Assembly (NCBI RefSeq): GCF_025949665.1
Contig: NZ_JAPDFT010000003.1
Coordinates: 124,001-188,000 of the forward strand
Reading direction: 5' to 3'
Length of the DNA stretch: 64,000 nucleotides
Source of the DNA: Chryseobacterium viscerum
GTDB taxonomy: Bacteria > Bacteroidota > Bacteroidia > Flavobacteriales > Weeksellaceae
Shown piece after piece: positions 1 through 8,689 of this stretch (its first letter is position 1; the number at the start of each line of letters is the position of its first letter). The notes beneath the pieces were generated by a model. It was not told the DNA's origin. It made no database searches and worked only from the letters and a program-made list of their open reading frames with translations. The position numbers were made by a program, and so were the translations under genes.

Positions 1-234
1 GCAATTGCTTATACCATTCTGGAGCATGTCATTATCCGGTGCGAGGGTGAAGATTCAAAGCTGAAAGAAGCTATTCATTCAAAATATAAAGAATATATCT
101 CTATTGTATTTTATGTCCTGGGAATCGCTACTTCATTTTTTTATCCTTATATTGCCATAGGTTTTTATTATATCGTGGCTCTCATATGGCTGATTCCGGA
201 CAGAAGAATCGAAAAATCATTAAAAGAAAATTGA
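1..234 (+). CDS. TMEM175/DUF1211-like membrane protein (3' end only)
   Basis: The first 78 bases-in-frame codons of the window read through to TGA at 232-234 without a start, so only the C-terminal 77 residues are present. They hold a hydrophobic hairpin (about residues 35-65) and end in a WLIPDRRIEK-type tail. That tail is typical of the C-terminus of DUF1211 proteins, the bacterial relatives of the TMEM175 potassium channel. The upstream part, including the FSDG signature of the family, lies outside the window. The next gene starts one base after the stop, so they may be cotranscribed. The family call rests on the tail motif and the membrane hairpin only. Confidence 0.6.
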   Translation, partial: AIAYTILEHVIIRCEGEDSKLKEAIHSKYKEYISIVFYVLGIATSFFYPYIAIGFYYIVALIWLIPDRRIEKSLKEN

Positions 235-235
235 T

Positions 236-454
236 ATGGAAACACACGAATATCCCAACGGTAATATCACCGTCATCTGGCAGCCTCAAAAGTGTATCCA
301 CTCGGCTGTATGTGTAAAATTGCTTCCCAAAGTCTACAATCCTAAAGAAAGACCTTGGATAAAAGCAGAGAATGCAAGCCCGGAAGAACTCAGAACACAG
401 ATAGACCAATGCCCTTCAGGTGCATTAAGTTATAAATTCAATACAGAAAAATAA
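236..454 (+). CDS. YjdI-type mono-cluster ferredoxin-like protein
   Basis: This 72-residue protein belongs to the YjdI / Fer4_19 family of small iron-sulfur proteins of unknown electron partner. Cys20 and Cys26 lie in the KCIHSAVC segment and Cys59 in a CPSGAL motif, the arrangement expected for this family. There is no signal peptide, so it should be cytoplasmic. The stop codon overlaps the start of the osmC-like gene by one base, and a small GNAT gene follows. The same three small genes (YjdI, OsmC-type, YjdJ-type GNAT) recur together in many bacteria, which supports a shared redox or stress role. The physiological reaction is not known. Confidence 0.85.
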   Translation: METHEYPNGNITVIWQPQKCIHSAVCVKLLPKVYNPKERPWIKAENASPEELRTQIDQCPSGALSYKFNTEK

Positions 455-849
455 TGGCGGTAACGGTAAAAGCAAGTTTAGGAAAAATAAAATATTATAC
501 AGAAGTAACAGCCGGCGAAAATAAAATCATTACGGATGAACCGATTGATAAAGGCGGACAAAACAAAGGTCTTAATCCAATGGAAATTCTGGCTACGTCA
601 CTGGCAAGCTGTACAGCAGCTACCTTGAGAATGTATATTGAAAGAAAGGAATGGGATGTAGAAAACATCAATGTAGAAGTAGAGCTTGAAAATTTCCCAT
701 TAACAAAAAGAGCGGTTTTCAAAAGAGATATCAGCTTTGACGGAATTCTGGATGATGAGCAGCTGAAAAGACTGCACACCATTGCTGATGCATGCCCAGT
801 TCATAAAATATTAACCAACGACATAGAAATACTAACTAAATTCTCATAA
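454..849 (+). CDS. OsmC family peroxiredoxin-like protein
   Basis: The 131-residue product is a full-length OsmC/Ohr-superfamily protein, a class of thiol-dependent peroxidases that reduce organic hydroperoxides in the cytoplasm. The two expected redox cysteines are present: Cys53 in the LASCTAATLRMY segment and Cys114 in DACPVHKIL. The start codon overlaps the stop of the YjdI-type ferredoxin gene, and the GNAT gene begins one base after the stop, so the three are probably translationally coupled. It resembles the generic OsmC branch more than Ohr. Substrate specificity cannot be read from sequence. Confidence 0.88.
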   Translation: MAVTVKASLGKIKYYTEVTAGENKIITDEPIDKGGQNKGLNPMEILATSLASCTAATLRMYIERKEWDVENINVEVELENFPLTKRAVFKRDISFDGILDDEQLKRLHTIADACPVHKILTNDIEILTKFS

Positions 850-850
850 C

Positions 851-1138
851 ATGATCGAAGTAAAACAAAACAACGACGAGAAACACGGAAGTTTTGAAGC
901 TTTCATAGATGGAAAACGCGCAGGAATGATGACGTATACCTGGGCCGGAGAAGAAAGATTTATTATAGACCACACCGAGGTGGAAGAAGCTTACAACGGA
1001 AAAGGTGTAGGCAAGGAAATGCTTCTGGCAGCAGTAGATTTTGCCAGAAAAAATGATAAGAAGATTATTCCCCTCTGCCCTTTTGCTAAGGCAAGTTTCC
1101 AGAAAAGTGAGGAACTTCAGGATGTTTTAGTGAATTAG
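851..1138 (+). CDS. Small GNAT-fold N-acetyltransferase (YjdJ-like)
   Basis: This 95-residue protein matches the short GNAT family (Gcn5-related, YjdJ type). It contains the acetyl-CoA pyrophosphate-binding loop as a YNGKGVGKEML segment near residues 48-58, followed by a helix and the CPFA stretch that is common in these minimal acetyltransferases. It is the last gene of the YjdI-OsmC-GNAT cassette and is followed by a strong terminator at 1164-1198. The acetylated substrate is unknown. Family assignment is confident; function within the cassette is inferred only from co-location. Confidence 0.85.
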   Translation: MIEVKQNNDEKHGSFEAFIDGKRAGMMTYTWAGEERFIIDHTEVEEAYNGKGVGKEMLLAAVDFARKNDKKIIPLCPFAKASFQKSEELQDVLVN

Positions 1139-1163
1139 TCACTGTATTCTAACCTTACCATAC

Positions 1164-1198
1164 AACCCTTCCAGAAAAATTTCTGGAAGGGTTTTTAT
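1164..1198 (+). terminator. Rho-independent terminator of the YjdI-osmC-GNAT operon
   Basis: A perfect 13-bp stem (1164-1176 with 1181-1193) with a 4-base AAAT loop is followed by T-rich sequence. It lies 25 bases after the GNAT stop codon. Confidence 0.88.
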
Positions 1199-1296
1199 TT
1201 TTATACAAAATACAGACTGTAAAGCAAATTTATAATCATACTTTGTTTTGAAACCAACAGTATTTTAAATTCATGATTCACGACTGATCTTTTTTA

Positions 1297-1304
1297 TATA
1301 TTTG
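1297..1304 (+). promoter_or_regulatory. Putative promoter -7 box (TATATTTG) for the symporter gene
   Basis: The octamer fits the Bacteroidetes -7 consensus TAnnTTTG and lies 20 bases upstream of the symporter ATG. No clear TTTG is present at the -33 position, so this call is tentative. Confidence 0.4.
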
Positions 1305-1324
1305 CTAAAATTTAAAAATCAAGC

Positions 1325-2884
1325 ATGAATTCAGGAACTATCCTTTTGCTATTTGTTTTCATCTATTTTATCGGCCTTTTGGTGATTTCTTATTTCACCA
1401 GCCGAAATTCTGATAACCAGTCATTTTTTATCGGTAACAAAAAGAGTAAATGGTGGCTCGTTGCATTCGGGATGATAGGAACCAGCTTAAGCGGGGTTAC
1501 TTTTATTTCTGTTCCGGGAACGGTAGGAAAAATGACCGGCTCCGAATATATCTACGGAGGTTTTGAGTACTATATGATGGTAATCGGTTTTTTCATCGGA
1601 TATTTTATTGTGGCAGCAATATTGCTCCCGCTTTATTATAAGATGAATCTGACGTCTATTTATACCTATCTGGGAAAAAGATTCAATGTAGAAGCTCACA
1701 AAATAGGTTCTATCTTTTTTATTATTTCAAGAGCGATTGGTGCTACGGCAAGATTATATCTGGTAGTTAACGTTTTACAGATATTTTTACTTGAAGGACT
1801 GGGAGTTCCGTTTTGGGTAACTTCTCTTGTTCTCTTGCTGATGGTACTTCTGTATACTTTTGAAGGCGGTGTAAAGACGATTGTCATTACAGATACACTG
1901 CAGACTTCTTTTATGATTATCAGTCTTGTAGCATGTATTGTTTATATTTTATCAAACCTGAATTTATCATTTGGGGAAGCTTATACTATTCTGGAACAGA
2001 AAAACTACACCCATTTTATCAATTTTGATCCGAATTCCAAAACCTTTTTCCTGAAAACAATTCTGGGTGGAATTTTTATTACAATTGCTATGACAGGACT
2101 GGATCAGGAAATGATGCAAAAAAACATCTCTGTAGATAATCTTAAGAATTCAAAGAAAAACATGCTGACTTTTGCAGGAACACTTCTTATAGTAAACCTT
2201 GCATTCTTATTCCTTGGAGGATTATTATATCTTTTTGCTTTGCAACACGGAGCAGAATATGGAACTCTAAACTCTGAAACGATAACTAATATTTTCGGAT
2301 TTAAAGATGCTGCAGGAAATATTAAAAATGTAATGGGAGATGACCTTTTCCCAGCCTTATCGCTTCAGGGATACTTCCCAATGATGATTTCCGTTATTTT
2401 TATTATCGGACTGATCTCAGCATTATTTCCTTCTGCTGACGGTGCTTTAACGGCTGTAACAAGTTCGTATTGTGTAGATTTATTAAATCTTAATGAGGAT
2501 AAAACCAAAACTGAAAAAGAGAAGAAACGCCTTCGTATGAAAGTACATTTGATTTTCACAGTAGTTTTCTTTATCCTGATCATGGTTTTCAAAACATTAA
2601 ATGACAAATCTATTGTTTATCTCATCATGGAAATTGCCGGATATACTTACGGGCCGCTTTTAGGGCTTTTTGCTTTCGGAATTTTCACGAAGTTTCAGAT
2701 CTCCAGAAAATATTCCATCCTTGCAGTGACTATTTTAGCGCCTGTACTTACCTATCTGATCAACCTCGCGGTTACCACTTATACCGATTACAAAATCGGC
2801 GTGGAACTGATTGTTCTTAACGGATTACTGACCTTTATAGGTCTGTGGCTGGTAAAAAACAAAAACTATTTAAAAGTTGTTTAA
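1325..2884 (+). CDS. Sodium:solute symporter (SSS family)
   Basis: The 519-residue protein has about 13 hydrophobic segments, the usual length and topology of the SSS/SLC5 family of Na+-coupled transporters in the inner membrane. It starts with a short periplasmic end and TM1, followed by a Ser/Gly-rich TM2 region (GMIGTSLSGVTFISVPG) that in SSS proteins helps form the Na2 site. A second family-typical stretch, ISALFPSADGALTAV, lies around residues 360-375. Substrates in this family include sugars, amino acids, sialic acid and organic acids, and the sequence alone does not decide between them. It is monocistronic: its own promoter box lies upstream and a bidirectional terminator downstream, facing the metalloprotease gene. 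Confidence 0.88.
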   Translation: MNSGTILLLFVFIYFIGLLVISYFTSRNSDNQSFFIGNKKSKWWLVAFGMIGTSLSGVTFISVPGTVGKMTGSEYIYGGFEYYMMVIGFFIGYFIVAAILLPLYYKMNLTSIYTYLGKRFNVEAHKIGSIFFIISRAIGATARLYLVVNVLQIFLLEGLGVPFWVTSLVLLLMVLLYTFEGGVKTIVITDTLQTSFMIISLVACIVYILSNLNLSFGEAYTILEQKNYTHFINFDPNSKTFFLKTILGGIFITIAMTGLDQEMMQKNISVDNLKNSKKNMLTFAGTLLIVNLAFLFLGGLLYLFALQHGAEYGTLNSETITNIFGFKDAAGNIKNVMGDDLFPALSLQGYFPMMISVIFIIGLISALFPSADGALTAVTSSYCVDLLNLNEDKTKTEKEKKRLRMKVHLIFTVVFFILIMVFKTLNDKSIVYLIMEIAGYTYGPLLGLFAFGIFTKFQISRKYSILAVTILAPVLTYLINLAVTTYTDYKIGVELIVLNGLLTFIGLWLVKNKNYLKVV

Positions 2885-2897
2885 TCTTTATAAAATA

Positions 2898-2932
2898 AAA
2901 AAAGGCTGTCTTCAGGACAGCCTTTTTTATTT
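2898..2932. terminator. Bidirectional terminator between symporter and metalloprotease genes
   Basis: A 7-bp GC-rich core stem (2904-2910 with 2916-2922) is flanked by A-runs on the left and T-runs on the right that extend the pairing. Both convergent genes end within 20 bases of it, so it can serve both strands. Confidence 0.85.
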
Positions 2933-2948
2933 TTAATGAATGGATTTT

Positions 2949-5186
2949 TTATTCTTTAATCCACTTGAATGTTTTCTCTAAATTTTTAGATTTAACTTTG
3001 ATCAGATAATCACCTTTAACCAATTGTGACAAATCAAAAGTACCTACTTTATCATGGTTCAATTTATTATTGGCTTGAGTGAATACTAATTTTCCGCTTA
3101 CATCATATACCGTCATATCATACACTTCATTTGAATTAGTAAATTTAATATTCAGAAGTCCTTTACTTGGATTAGGGTATACAACGAATACATCTTTGTT
3201 TGAAGCTGTTTCGCTCACTCCCAATGTCTGAGTGATGGTAAAGTTAATAGGGTTAATATTGTAAAATACATTTGTCTCTGCTGCCACCATAATTCTGGCC
3301 TGTGTGGTCGTTACATTAGGAATGGTAACGGTCTGTGAGCCATCGTTCGGAGTGGAACCTAAAATAAGCGTAGGGTATGTAAGACCTCCATCTGTAGAAA
3401 GGAAAATGTTTACAGTAGCACAATTTACAGGGAAGGCAGTTGTATTGGCTACATCCCATGTTATGGTCTGAGTAGAATTACCCGCCCAGTTTACAGCTGT
3501 AGTAGGTGCAGTGACATTGAACGGCCCTGAATTTCCATCAACAGTAATGATAGCATCATCATTGGTAACTCCTGCACAACCTGCGTTATTATCTCTTACA
3601 GTCAGTCTGAACTCCATGGTTCTGGCATAAGATGGTCTAACTTCTCCTTTGGATACAGTTCCATTGATGACGTCTGTAAGTTTCGGGAAATATCTGTAAG
3701 GAACAGTTACAGGCACATATGATCTGAATATAGCAGCATTACCTGTTGGGGCATTCCAATCACCTGCCGGGCCTACATCATTCTGTTCCCAACTGTAAGT
3801 AAGTGGATTGTTATCTATATCTGTAGCTGACCCTTCCAATCTAAATGGTGTACTCTTAGGTATAGTAAAATCACCTCCGGCATTTACAGAAGGCGGAAAA
3901 TTATTAGAAGGAATTGTCACCTGACATGTTGTTGACTGAACTTTCGCTGTAATAGACTGGAATGATTTGGTGTGGAAAGTAGGAATACTGTTAGCAGCTA
4001 AGTTATTGGTACTTCCACAAATTCCTGCGTACGCCATAATGGTAATTCCGCTTCCAGGTTCTACAGCATTGGTAGCACTTCGGTTTCCACCTCCGCAGCT
4101 TCCTGTAGTTGCATTAAAAGTATGCGGACCTCCAAACTGATGTCCTACTTCATGTGCTACATAATCAATATCGTAAGGGTCACCCACCGGGTTAGGGGAA
4201 CCGGTAATTCCTCTACCTTTATTGGAATTGTTACAGATTACTCCAAGGCCTGCCAATCCGCCTCCTCCGGTACTGAAGGTATGCCCGATGTCATAATTGG
4301 CATTTCCGATCAATGCATCAATCTGAGTCTGGCTTTCATTAATTAATGTACCAGCGGCATCATTTCCGGTAAAAGGATCTGTTGCAGAATTTGTAAAGAT
4401 GACATTGGTTTCACTATCCACTAATACCAATCTTGAAGCTACTTCCTGTTCGTATACTCCATTTACTCTGTTTACAGAAGTTACAATTGCTGATAAAGTC
4501 TGGGCAACAGTAGGTGTTGCTGAGCCTGTTGCTGCTTTTGCATACTGATTGGTACAAGCCACAGCAAACCTAAAAACTCTAATTTGAGTTCCTACGCTTG
4601 GACTTACGGTTTTTTGAGCGTTTTTTTTTCCCAATGGAGAATCGTCCTCGTCTTTTACTCCGCACGATCTTGGATTTTTATCAATTAAGTCACTTTTTTT
4701 ATAAATGATATAATTGTTAATATCCTGTTTTGCATAAGGATCAATGTAAGTATCACCTGCTACCACAGATTTTATCTGCGCGTGAAACCCAAGTTCGGTA
4801 AAATCAAGTTTTATAGTAGCATATTGGTCATCAACTCCCTGTCCTGTAAAAGTAATGATCTGTGGAAACTGGCTGGCCAATCCGGGAGCCATTACTGAAG
4901 ATTTCCAGATTTTGAATTTCGCTTTCTTACCGTCAGGCATTGGCAGCACAATAATGGGTGCATTATCTTTACGGTCGTTGTCTTTCAATTCCGGAACAGA
5001 ATTAAAATAACTTTTCATTCCAGCCACGTCCAATGTATAGGTCAATGCCTTTTCCGGTTGTACTGTCCTGTTTTTAGGATCTGCTTTGATGGACCTCTCA
5101 CTGATCACTGTAAAAAAGTCCTGTGCTTTCAATGAGGAAACAGATATAACCAGTATCCCCAAATAAAATAATTGTTTAATTTTCAT
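2949..5186 (-). CDS. Secreted reprolysin-like zinc metalloprotease with T9SS sorting domain
   Basis: The 745-residue protein begins with a signal peptide (about residues 1-21, cut after KAQ). A propeptide-like region follows to about residue 195, then a metalloprotease domain. The zinc site HExxHxxGGPH lies at residues 345-355 (His345, Glu346, His349, His355), followed by an IMAYAGICG Met-turn, the signature of M12B/metzincin peptidases. Two Ig/fibronectin-like beta domains lie at about 430-660. The last 75 residues form a type A T9SS sorting domain that starts at VYPNPSKG. It is therefore exported across the outer membrane by the T9SS, part of which is encoded at 55319-60101. Substrate is unknown; a role in extracellular protein digestion is inferred from the family. 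Confidence 0.9.
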   Translation of the reverse strand: MKIKQLFYLGILVISVSSLKAQDFFTVISERSIKADPKNRTVQPEKALTYTLDVAGMKSYFNSVPELKDNDRKDNAPIIVLPMPDGKKAKFKIWKSSVMAPGLASQFPQIITFTGQGVDDQYATIKLDFTELGFHAQIKSVVAGDTYIDPYAKQDINNYIIYKKSDLIDKNPRSCGVKDEDDSPLGKKNAQKTVSPSVGTQIRVFRFAVACTNQYAKAATGSATPTVAQTLSAIVTSVNRVNGVYEQEVASRLVLVDSETNVIFTNSATDPFTGNDAAGTLINESQTQIDALIGNANYDIGHTFSTGGGGLAGLGVICNNSNKGRGITGSPNPVGDPYDIDYVAHEVGHQFGGPHTFNATTGSCGGGNRSATNAVEPGSGITIMAYAGICGSTNNLAANSIPTFHTKSFQSITAKVQSTTCQVTIPSNNFPPSVNAGGDFTIPKSTPFRLEGSATDIDNNPLTYSWEQNDVGPAGDWNAPTGNAAIFRSYVPVTVPYRYFPKLTDVINGTVSKGEVRPSYARTMEFRLTVRDNNAGCAGVTNDDAIITVDGNSGPFNVTAPTTAVNWAGNSTQTITWDVANTTAFPVNCATVNIFLSTDGGLTYPTLILGSTPNDGSQTVTIPNVTTTQARIMVAAETNVFYNINPINFTITQTLGVSETASNKDVFVVYPNPSKGLLNIKFTNSNEVYDMTVYDVSGKLVFTQANNKLNHDKVGTFDLSQLVKGDYLIKVKSKNLEKTFKWIKE

Positions 5187-5513
5187 ATATAATGGTTTGT
5201 AATTTTTATTAATTCAACTAACAAGACCAAAAACTAAAAAATAATCAGTTAAAGGTTCATAAATCAAATAATATTGAATTATAAAATTAGTTAAATTTAT
5301 TCAAATATTATATATGAAAATTTAAAAAAAGTATGTTTTTTTTGCACAAACAGCAACAATCAAGCTACCACAAAGCCTTCAACTCAATATGTAAATTTTC
5401 TTTATTTAAATAACTAATTTTATAGACTTTTTCATTTTAATTATCTTTGATGAGAATTATATAAATTCATTCAAAAATTTAATAAAATAAAAAGAAACAG
5501 AAATTAAAAAACT
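5187..5513. other. Divergent intergenic region
   Basis: These 327 AT-rich bases separate the divergent metalloprotease and small secreted-protein genes. No ORF is supported. The only clear element is the promoter at 5418-5449 for the rightward gene. The leftward promoter could not be placed with confidence. Confidence 0.6.
5418..5449 (+). promoter_or_regulatory. Putative promoter of the 5514 gene
   Basis: TATCTTTG at 5442-5449 matches the TAnnTTTG -7 box. A weak -33 element (TTTT) lies 20 bases upstream at 5418-5421. The start codon is about 65 bases downstream. Confidence 0.5.
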
Positions 5514-6032
5514 ATGAAAAAAATTATCTCAATCTTCATGTTTGCATTAACATTTAGTTACATGAATGCTCAGGAAAATTTTGAAGTCTCAACATTAAGA
5601 ATCGGGCCGTTTAAAGTTTTTATGCCCAAGGTTGAAGCTGAAAAAATAGCAGGAACAAAACTTACGAACTCTGGTGGAGAGAAAAAAAACAGCGTAAAGT
5701 ATAATGGGGAAACAATCCAGATTGATCTTTTCGACAATTATATCAATGAAGCCAATCCGAGTGTTCCTTCCATTACTTACATGACAACAGCGAGTAAAAA
5801 GTTTAAGACCAAAAGCGGAATTGGAGTGGGAAGTACGAGAGATGATCTGATCAATGCTTACAGAAACTATCCCAACTTCAGTGTGCGCCCGGATTGGGAT
5901 GACAATAGCAAACCTATCAAAGATTCCGGTTATTTTAATATTGAAGACAGTCAGGCAGGAACGCTGTTAAGCTTTAAATTTGTTAATAATATTGTTACAG
6001 AAATATCCGTTTACCTCAATGAAGGCTGTTAA
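5514..6032 (+). CDS. Hypothetical secreted protein
   Basis: The 172-residue product starts with a signal peptide (about 19 residues, ending at MNAQ), so it is exported to the periplasm or beyond. There is no lipobox and no T9SS sorting domain. The mature part contains a stretch GIGVGSTRDDLINAYRNYP (about residues 102-120). This resembles the GxSxxdvxxxyG turn found in small beta-rich periplasmic domains that start with a GITLGSS-type motif, but I cannot name a family. It has its own promoter and terminator and appears monocistronic. Function is unknown. Confidence 0.7.
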   Translation: MKKIISIFMFALTFSYMNAQENFEVSTLRIGPFKVFMPKVEAEKIAGTKLTNSGGEKKNSVKYNGETIQIDLFDNYINEANPSVPSITYMTTASKKFKTKSGIGVGSTRDDLINAYRNYPNFSVRPDWDDNSKPIKDSGYFNIEDSQAGTLLSFKFVNNIVTEISVYLNEGC

Positions 6033-6057
6033 AAGCGGAAAAATATTCAAATCAATT

Positions 6058-6087
6058 AAAATCCGGATTTTTAGATCTGGATTTTTG
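6058..6087 (+). terminator. Terminator of the 5514 gene
   Basis: An 11-bp stem (6058-6068 with 6075-6085, one G-U pair) has a 6-base loop and a short T-run at its 3' side. Confidence 0.7.
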
Positions 6088-6142
6088 CATTTCCATAAGC
6101 CGGTAAAAAATTGTAAATTCGCGTGCAAATAAATCAGACATA

Positions 6143-6994
6143 ATGAGTAAAAGTATTGAAGAGCTAAAATCTCTTACTACGCAGATCAGAAGAGACATTT
6201 TAAGAATGGTTCATGCTGTAAATTCAGGGCACCCGGGCGGAAGTTTAGGTTGTACAGAATACTTCACAGCCCTTTATGGAAAGGTAATGAACTATAAACT
6301 TCCTTTCACAATGGAAGGCAAAAATGAAGATCATTTTTATCTATCAAACGGGCATATTTCTCCGGTATTCTACTCTACACTGGCAAGATTCGGTTTCTTC
6401 CCTGTTCAAGAGCTGAGCACTTTCAGAAAACTAGATTCAAGATTACAGGGGCACCCGACTACTCATGAGGGACTTCCAGGGGTAAGAATCGCTTCAGGTT
6501 CTCTTGGACAAGGACTTTCTGTAGCTCTTGGTGTGGCTCAAGGTAAAAAATTAGATGGCGATCAATCTCTTGTTTACTCTCTTCACGGAGACGGTGAACT
6601 TCAGGAAGGTCAGGTTTGGGAAGCATTAATGTATGCTGCTGCTAAAAAAGTAGATAATATCATCTCTACAATTGACTACAATGGTCGTCAGATTGATGGG
6701 GATACAGATGATGTATTAAGCTTAGGAAATCTTCATGCAAAACTTGAAGCATTCGGATGGATTGTTTTGGAAGAAAAGAACGGTAATGATCTTGAAGCTG
6801 TGATTGCAATCCTTGAGAAAGCAAAAACAGAAACTGGGAAAGGAAAACCGGTAGCCATCCTTCTTCATACAGAAATGGGTTACGGAGTTGATTATATGAT
6901 GGGATCTCATGCTTGGCATGGTAAAGCTCCTAATGATGAGCAGTTAGACACAGCATTCAAGCAATTGTACCTAGAAGCTCCAGCTGATTACTAA
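6143..6994 (+). CDS. Transketolase, N-terminal (TPP-binding) subunit
   Basis: This 283-residue protein is the thiamine-diphosphate-binding half of a split transketolase. Its counterpart follows 30 bases downstream. Visible signatures are the AVNSGHPGGSLGCTEY segment near residue 24, the GSLGQGLSVALG loop near residue 118, and the HGDGELQEGQVWEA segment (GDG...N-type TPP/Mg2+ motif) near residue 148. Full-length transketolases are about 650 residues in one chain, so 283 plus 315 residues make one complete enzyme. It moves two-carbon units between sugar phosphates in the non-oxidative pentose phosphate pathway. Split enzymes of this type are common in Bacteroidetes, archaea and Gram-positives, so the split is not a frameshift. 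Confidence 0.92.
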   Translation: MSKSIEELKSLTTQIRRDILRMVHAVNSGHPGGSLGCTEYFTALYGKVMNYKLPFTMEGKNEDHFYLSNGHISPVFYSTLARFGFFPVQELSTFRKLDSRLQGHPTTHEGLPGVRIASGSLGQGLSVALGVAQGKKLDGDQSLVYSLHGDGELQEGQVWEALMYAAAKKVDNIISTIDYNGRQIDGDTDDVLSLGNLHAKLEAFGWIVLEEKNGNDLEAVIAILEKAKTETGKGKPVAILLHTEMGYGVDYMMGSHAWHGKAPNDEQLDTAFKQLYLEAPADY

Positions 6995-7024
6995 TATCTT
7001 AACATCTCGATTAATACAATAAAA

Positions 7025-7972
7025 ATGAAATATACATATACAGAAAAAAAGGACACTCGTTCAGGATTCGGAGCAGGATTAGCAGAACTAGCTGACAAAA
7101 ATCCTAATGTAGTAGCACTTTGCGCAGACCTTATCGGTTCTTTGAAAATGGAGAAATTCATTGAGAAGGCTCCGGAAAGATTCTTCCAGATAGGGATTGC
7201 AGAAGCTAACATGATGGGGATTGCTGCAGGTCTTAGCATTACAGGAAAAATTCCTTTTACAGGAACTTTTGCTAACTTCTCTACTTCAAGAGTATATGAT
7301 CAGATCCGTCAGTCTATCGCTTATTCTAACAAAAATGTAAAAATCTGTGCATCTCACGCAGGTCTTACTTTAGGAGAAGATGGAGCTACTCACCAGGTTC
7401 TTGAAGACATTGGTATGATGAAAATGCTTCCTGGAATGACGGTTATCAACACTTGTGACTACAATCAGACTAAAGCTGCTACCCTGGCGATTGCGGATTT
7501 CGAAGGTCCTGTATATTTAAGATTCGGAAGACCGGTAGTTCCTGTTTTCATCCCGGAAGATATGCCTTTCGAGATCGGAAAAGGAATTATGCTTCAGGAA
7601 GGTACTGATGTAACAATTGTTGCAACAGGACACCTTGTTTGGGAGTCTCTTGTTGCTGCTGATGAGCTTGAAAAAGAAGGTATTTCTTGTGAGGTAATCA
7701 ACATCCACACAATTAAGCCTCTTGATGAAGAGATCATTTTAAAATCTGTTGAAAAAACAGGTAAAATTGTAACGGCTGAAGAGCACAACTATCTTGGTGG
7801 TTTAGGAGAATCAGTTGCAGGTATGCTTGCAAGAAAAAGACCTACAAAACAGGAATTTGTAGCAGTAAATGATACTTTCGGAGAATCTGCAACACCAGCA
7901 GAACTGATGAAGAAGTATAAAATTGATGCTGCAGCAGTGAAAGAAGCTGTAAAGAGAATTTTAGCGAACTAA
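7025..7972 (+). CDS. Transketolase, C-terminal (pyrimidine-binding) subunit
   Basis: The 315-residue product carries the pyrimidine-binding and C-terminal domains of transketolase. The domain begins with a [18 protein letters not shown] start. An [15 protein letters not shown] segment near residue 58 contains the conserved glutamate that activates the TPP cofactor. The C-terminal domain (about 190-315) contains the [14 protein letters not shown] segment typical of transketolase and DXS C-termini. It pairs with the subunit encoded immediately upstream, and the two are cotranscribed up to the GC-rich terminator at 7994-8028. The start at 7025 directly follows a short spacer and matches the family N-terminus. 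Confidence 0.92.
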   Translation: MKYTYTEKKDTRSGFGAGLAELADKNPNVVALCADLIGSLKMEKFIEKAPERFFQIGIAEANMMGIAAGLSITGKIPFTGTFANFSTSRVYDQIRQSIAYSNKNVKICASHAGLTLGEDGATHQVLEDIGMMKMLPGMTVINTCDYNQTKAATLAIADFEGPVYLRFGRPVVPVFIPEDMPFEIGKGIMLQEGTDVTIVATGHLVWESLVAADELEKEGISCEVINIHTIKPLDEEIILKSVEKTGKIVTAEEHNYLGGLGESVAGMLARKRPTKQEFVAVNDTFGESATPAELMKKYKIDAAAVKEAVKRILAN

Positions 7973-7993
7973 GAATTAGCAATAATAATATAG

Positions 7994-8028
7994 CCCCGGC
8001 CGGTTCTCTGAACCGGCCGGGGTTTTTG
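7994..8028 (+). terminator. Strong terminator of the transketolase operon
   Basis: A perfect 12-bp GC-rich stem (7994-8005 with 8011-8022), 5-base loop and T5 tail lie 22 bases after the stop codon. Confidence 0.95.
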
Positions 8029-8068
8029 TTGACAGAATTATAAAAAATTTTTTACTATTGCGTTATAG

Positions 8069-8120
8069 ACCACCCCGTCAAAAATTCTTTGAATTTTTGC
8101 CACCCCTCCGGAGGAGGGGA
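8069..8120. repeat. Double-hairpin intergenic element
   Basis: Two adjacent hairpins occur here. The first is a perfect 9-bp stem (8079-8087 with 8091-8099) in A/T-rich sequence. The second is a C-run/G-run stem (8103-8109 with 8113-8119). The C-rich second hairpin resembles in style the one at 35017-35054. The element lies beyond the transketolase terminator and does not look like a terminator itself. It could be an interspersed repeat; this window holds no exact second copy. Confidence 0.5.
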
Positions 8121-8167
8121 ATGGCTATACACCTGTTTATCGTAGTATTAGTTTTTACCCTGTATTG

Positions 8168-8689
8168 TTATTGTTCTGGTAGCTGATTTAGGGGAATTCC
8201 AACCGCGATCAAAATAGGGCATAAGATTCTTTCGACATACTCATCTTCCCTTCTATTGGATGCTTTTGAACCAGAAAAGTAATGGCTTATTCTATAGTTT
8301 TTCACAAACTGATTTCTTTTTTTCCCGATTGAATAATAGTATCCCCCTCTTTCATCATTGATAAAATAGGTCATTTCATTAAAATTCATCAGCTTTTTAG
8401 ACCGTAAAAGTTTTCTGTAGATGCACTTCTCTGATTTATCAAAAATAAATTTCACAGGAATTCTGAAAAACAGATCAAACAGGAAATAGACCATATAAAT
8501 TGCCCACAATCCCAATGCAATTTTGAACTGGTCTCCGGACATTTTATCCATAAAATAATATATAATCGTGGGAAGAGCAATTACCCCTAATGCCATCCAC
8601 CATACCAAAGTACGCAGGAAACTGTAATTGGGCATGAAGCTTATTTCACTTCCATTTTCTTCAAACTTATAACGGTCTTGGATGTCCAT
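8168..8689 (-). CDS. Hypothetical two-TM membrane protein
   Basis: The 173-residue protein has two hydrophobic segments (about residues 26-48 and 56-76), followed by a soluble part rich in basic and aromatic residues. It overlaps the 3' end of the gene at 8667-9146 by 23 bases. That neighbour encodes another two-TM protein of similar size and layout, so the two probably form a translationally coupled pair. The layout (two TM helices then a small beta-rich domain) is like bacterial PH-domain proteins, but no diagnostic motif is visible. Function is unknown. Confidence 0.65.
   Translation of the reverse strand: MDIQDRYKFEENGSEISFMPNYSFLRTLVWWMALGVIALPTIIYYFMDKMSGDQFKIALGLWAIYMVYFLFDLFFRIPVKFIFDKSEKCIYRKLLRSKKLMNFNEMTYFINDERGGYYYSIGKKRNQFVKNYRISHYFSGSKASNRREDEYVERILCPILIAVGIPLNQLPEQ

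Noticed and set aside
6143..7972. Frameshifted single transketolase gene
   Set aside because: The two halves are separated by a proper stop, a 30-base spacer and a new start. Each has a complete domain set, as in known split transketolases.
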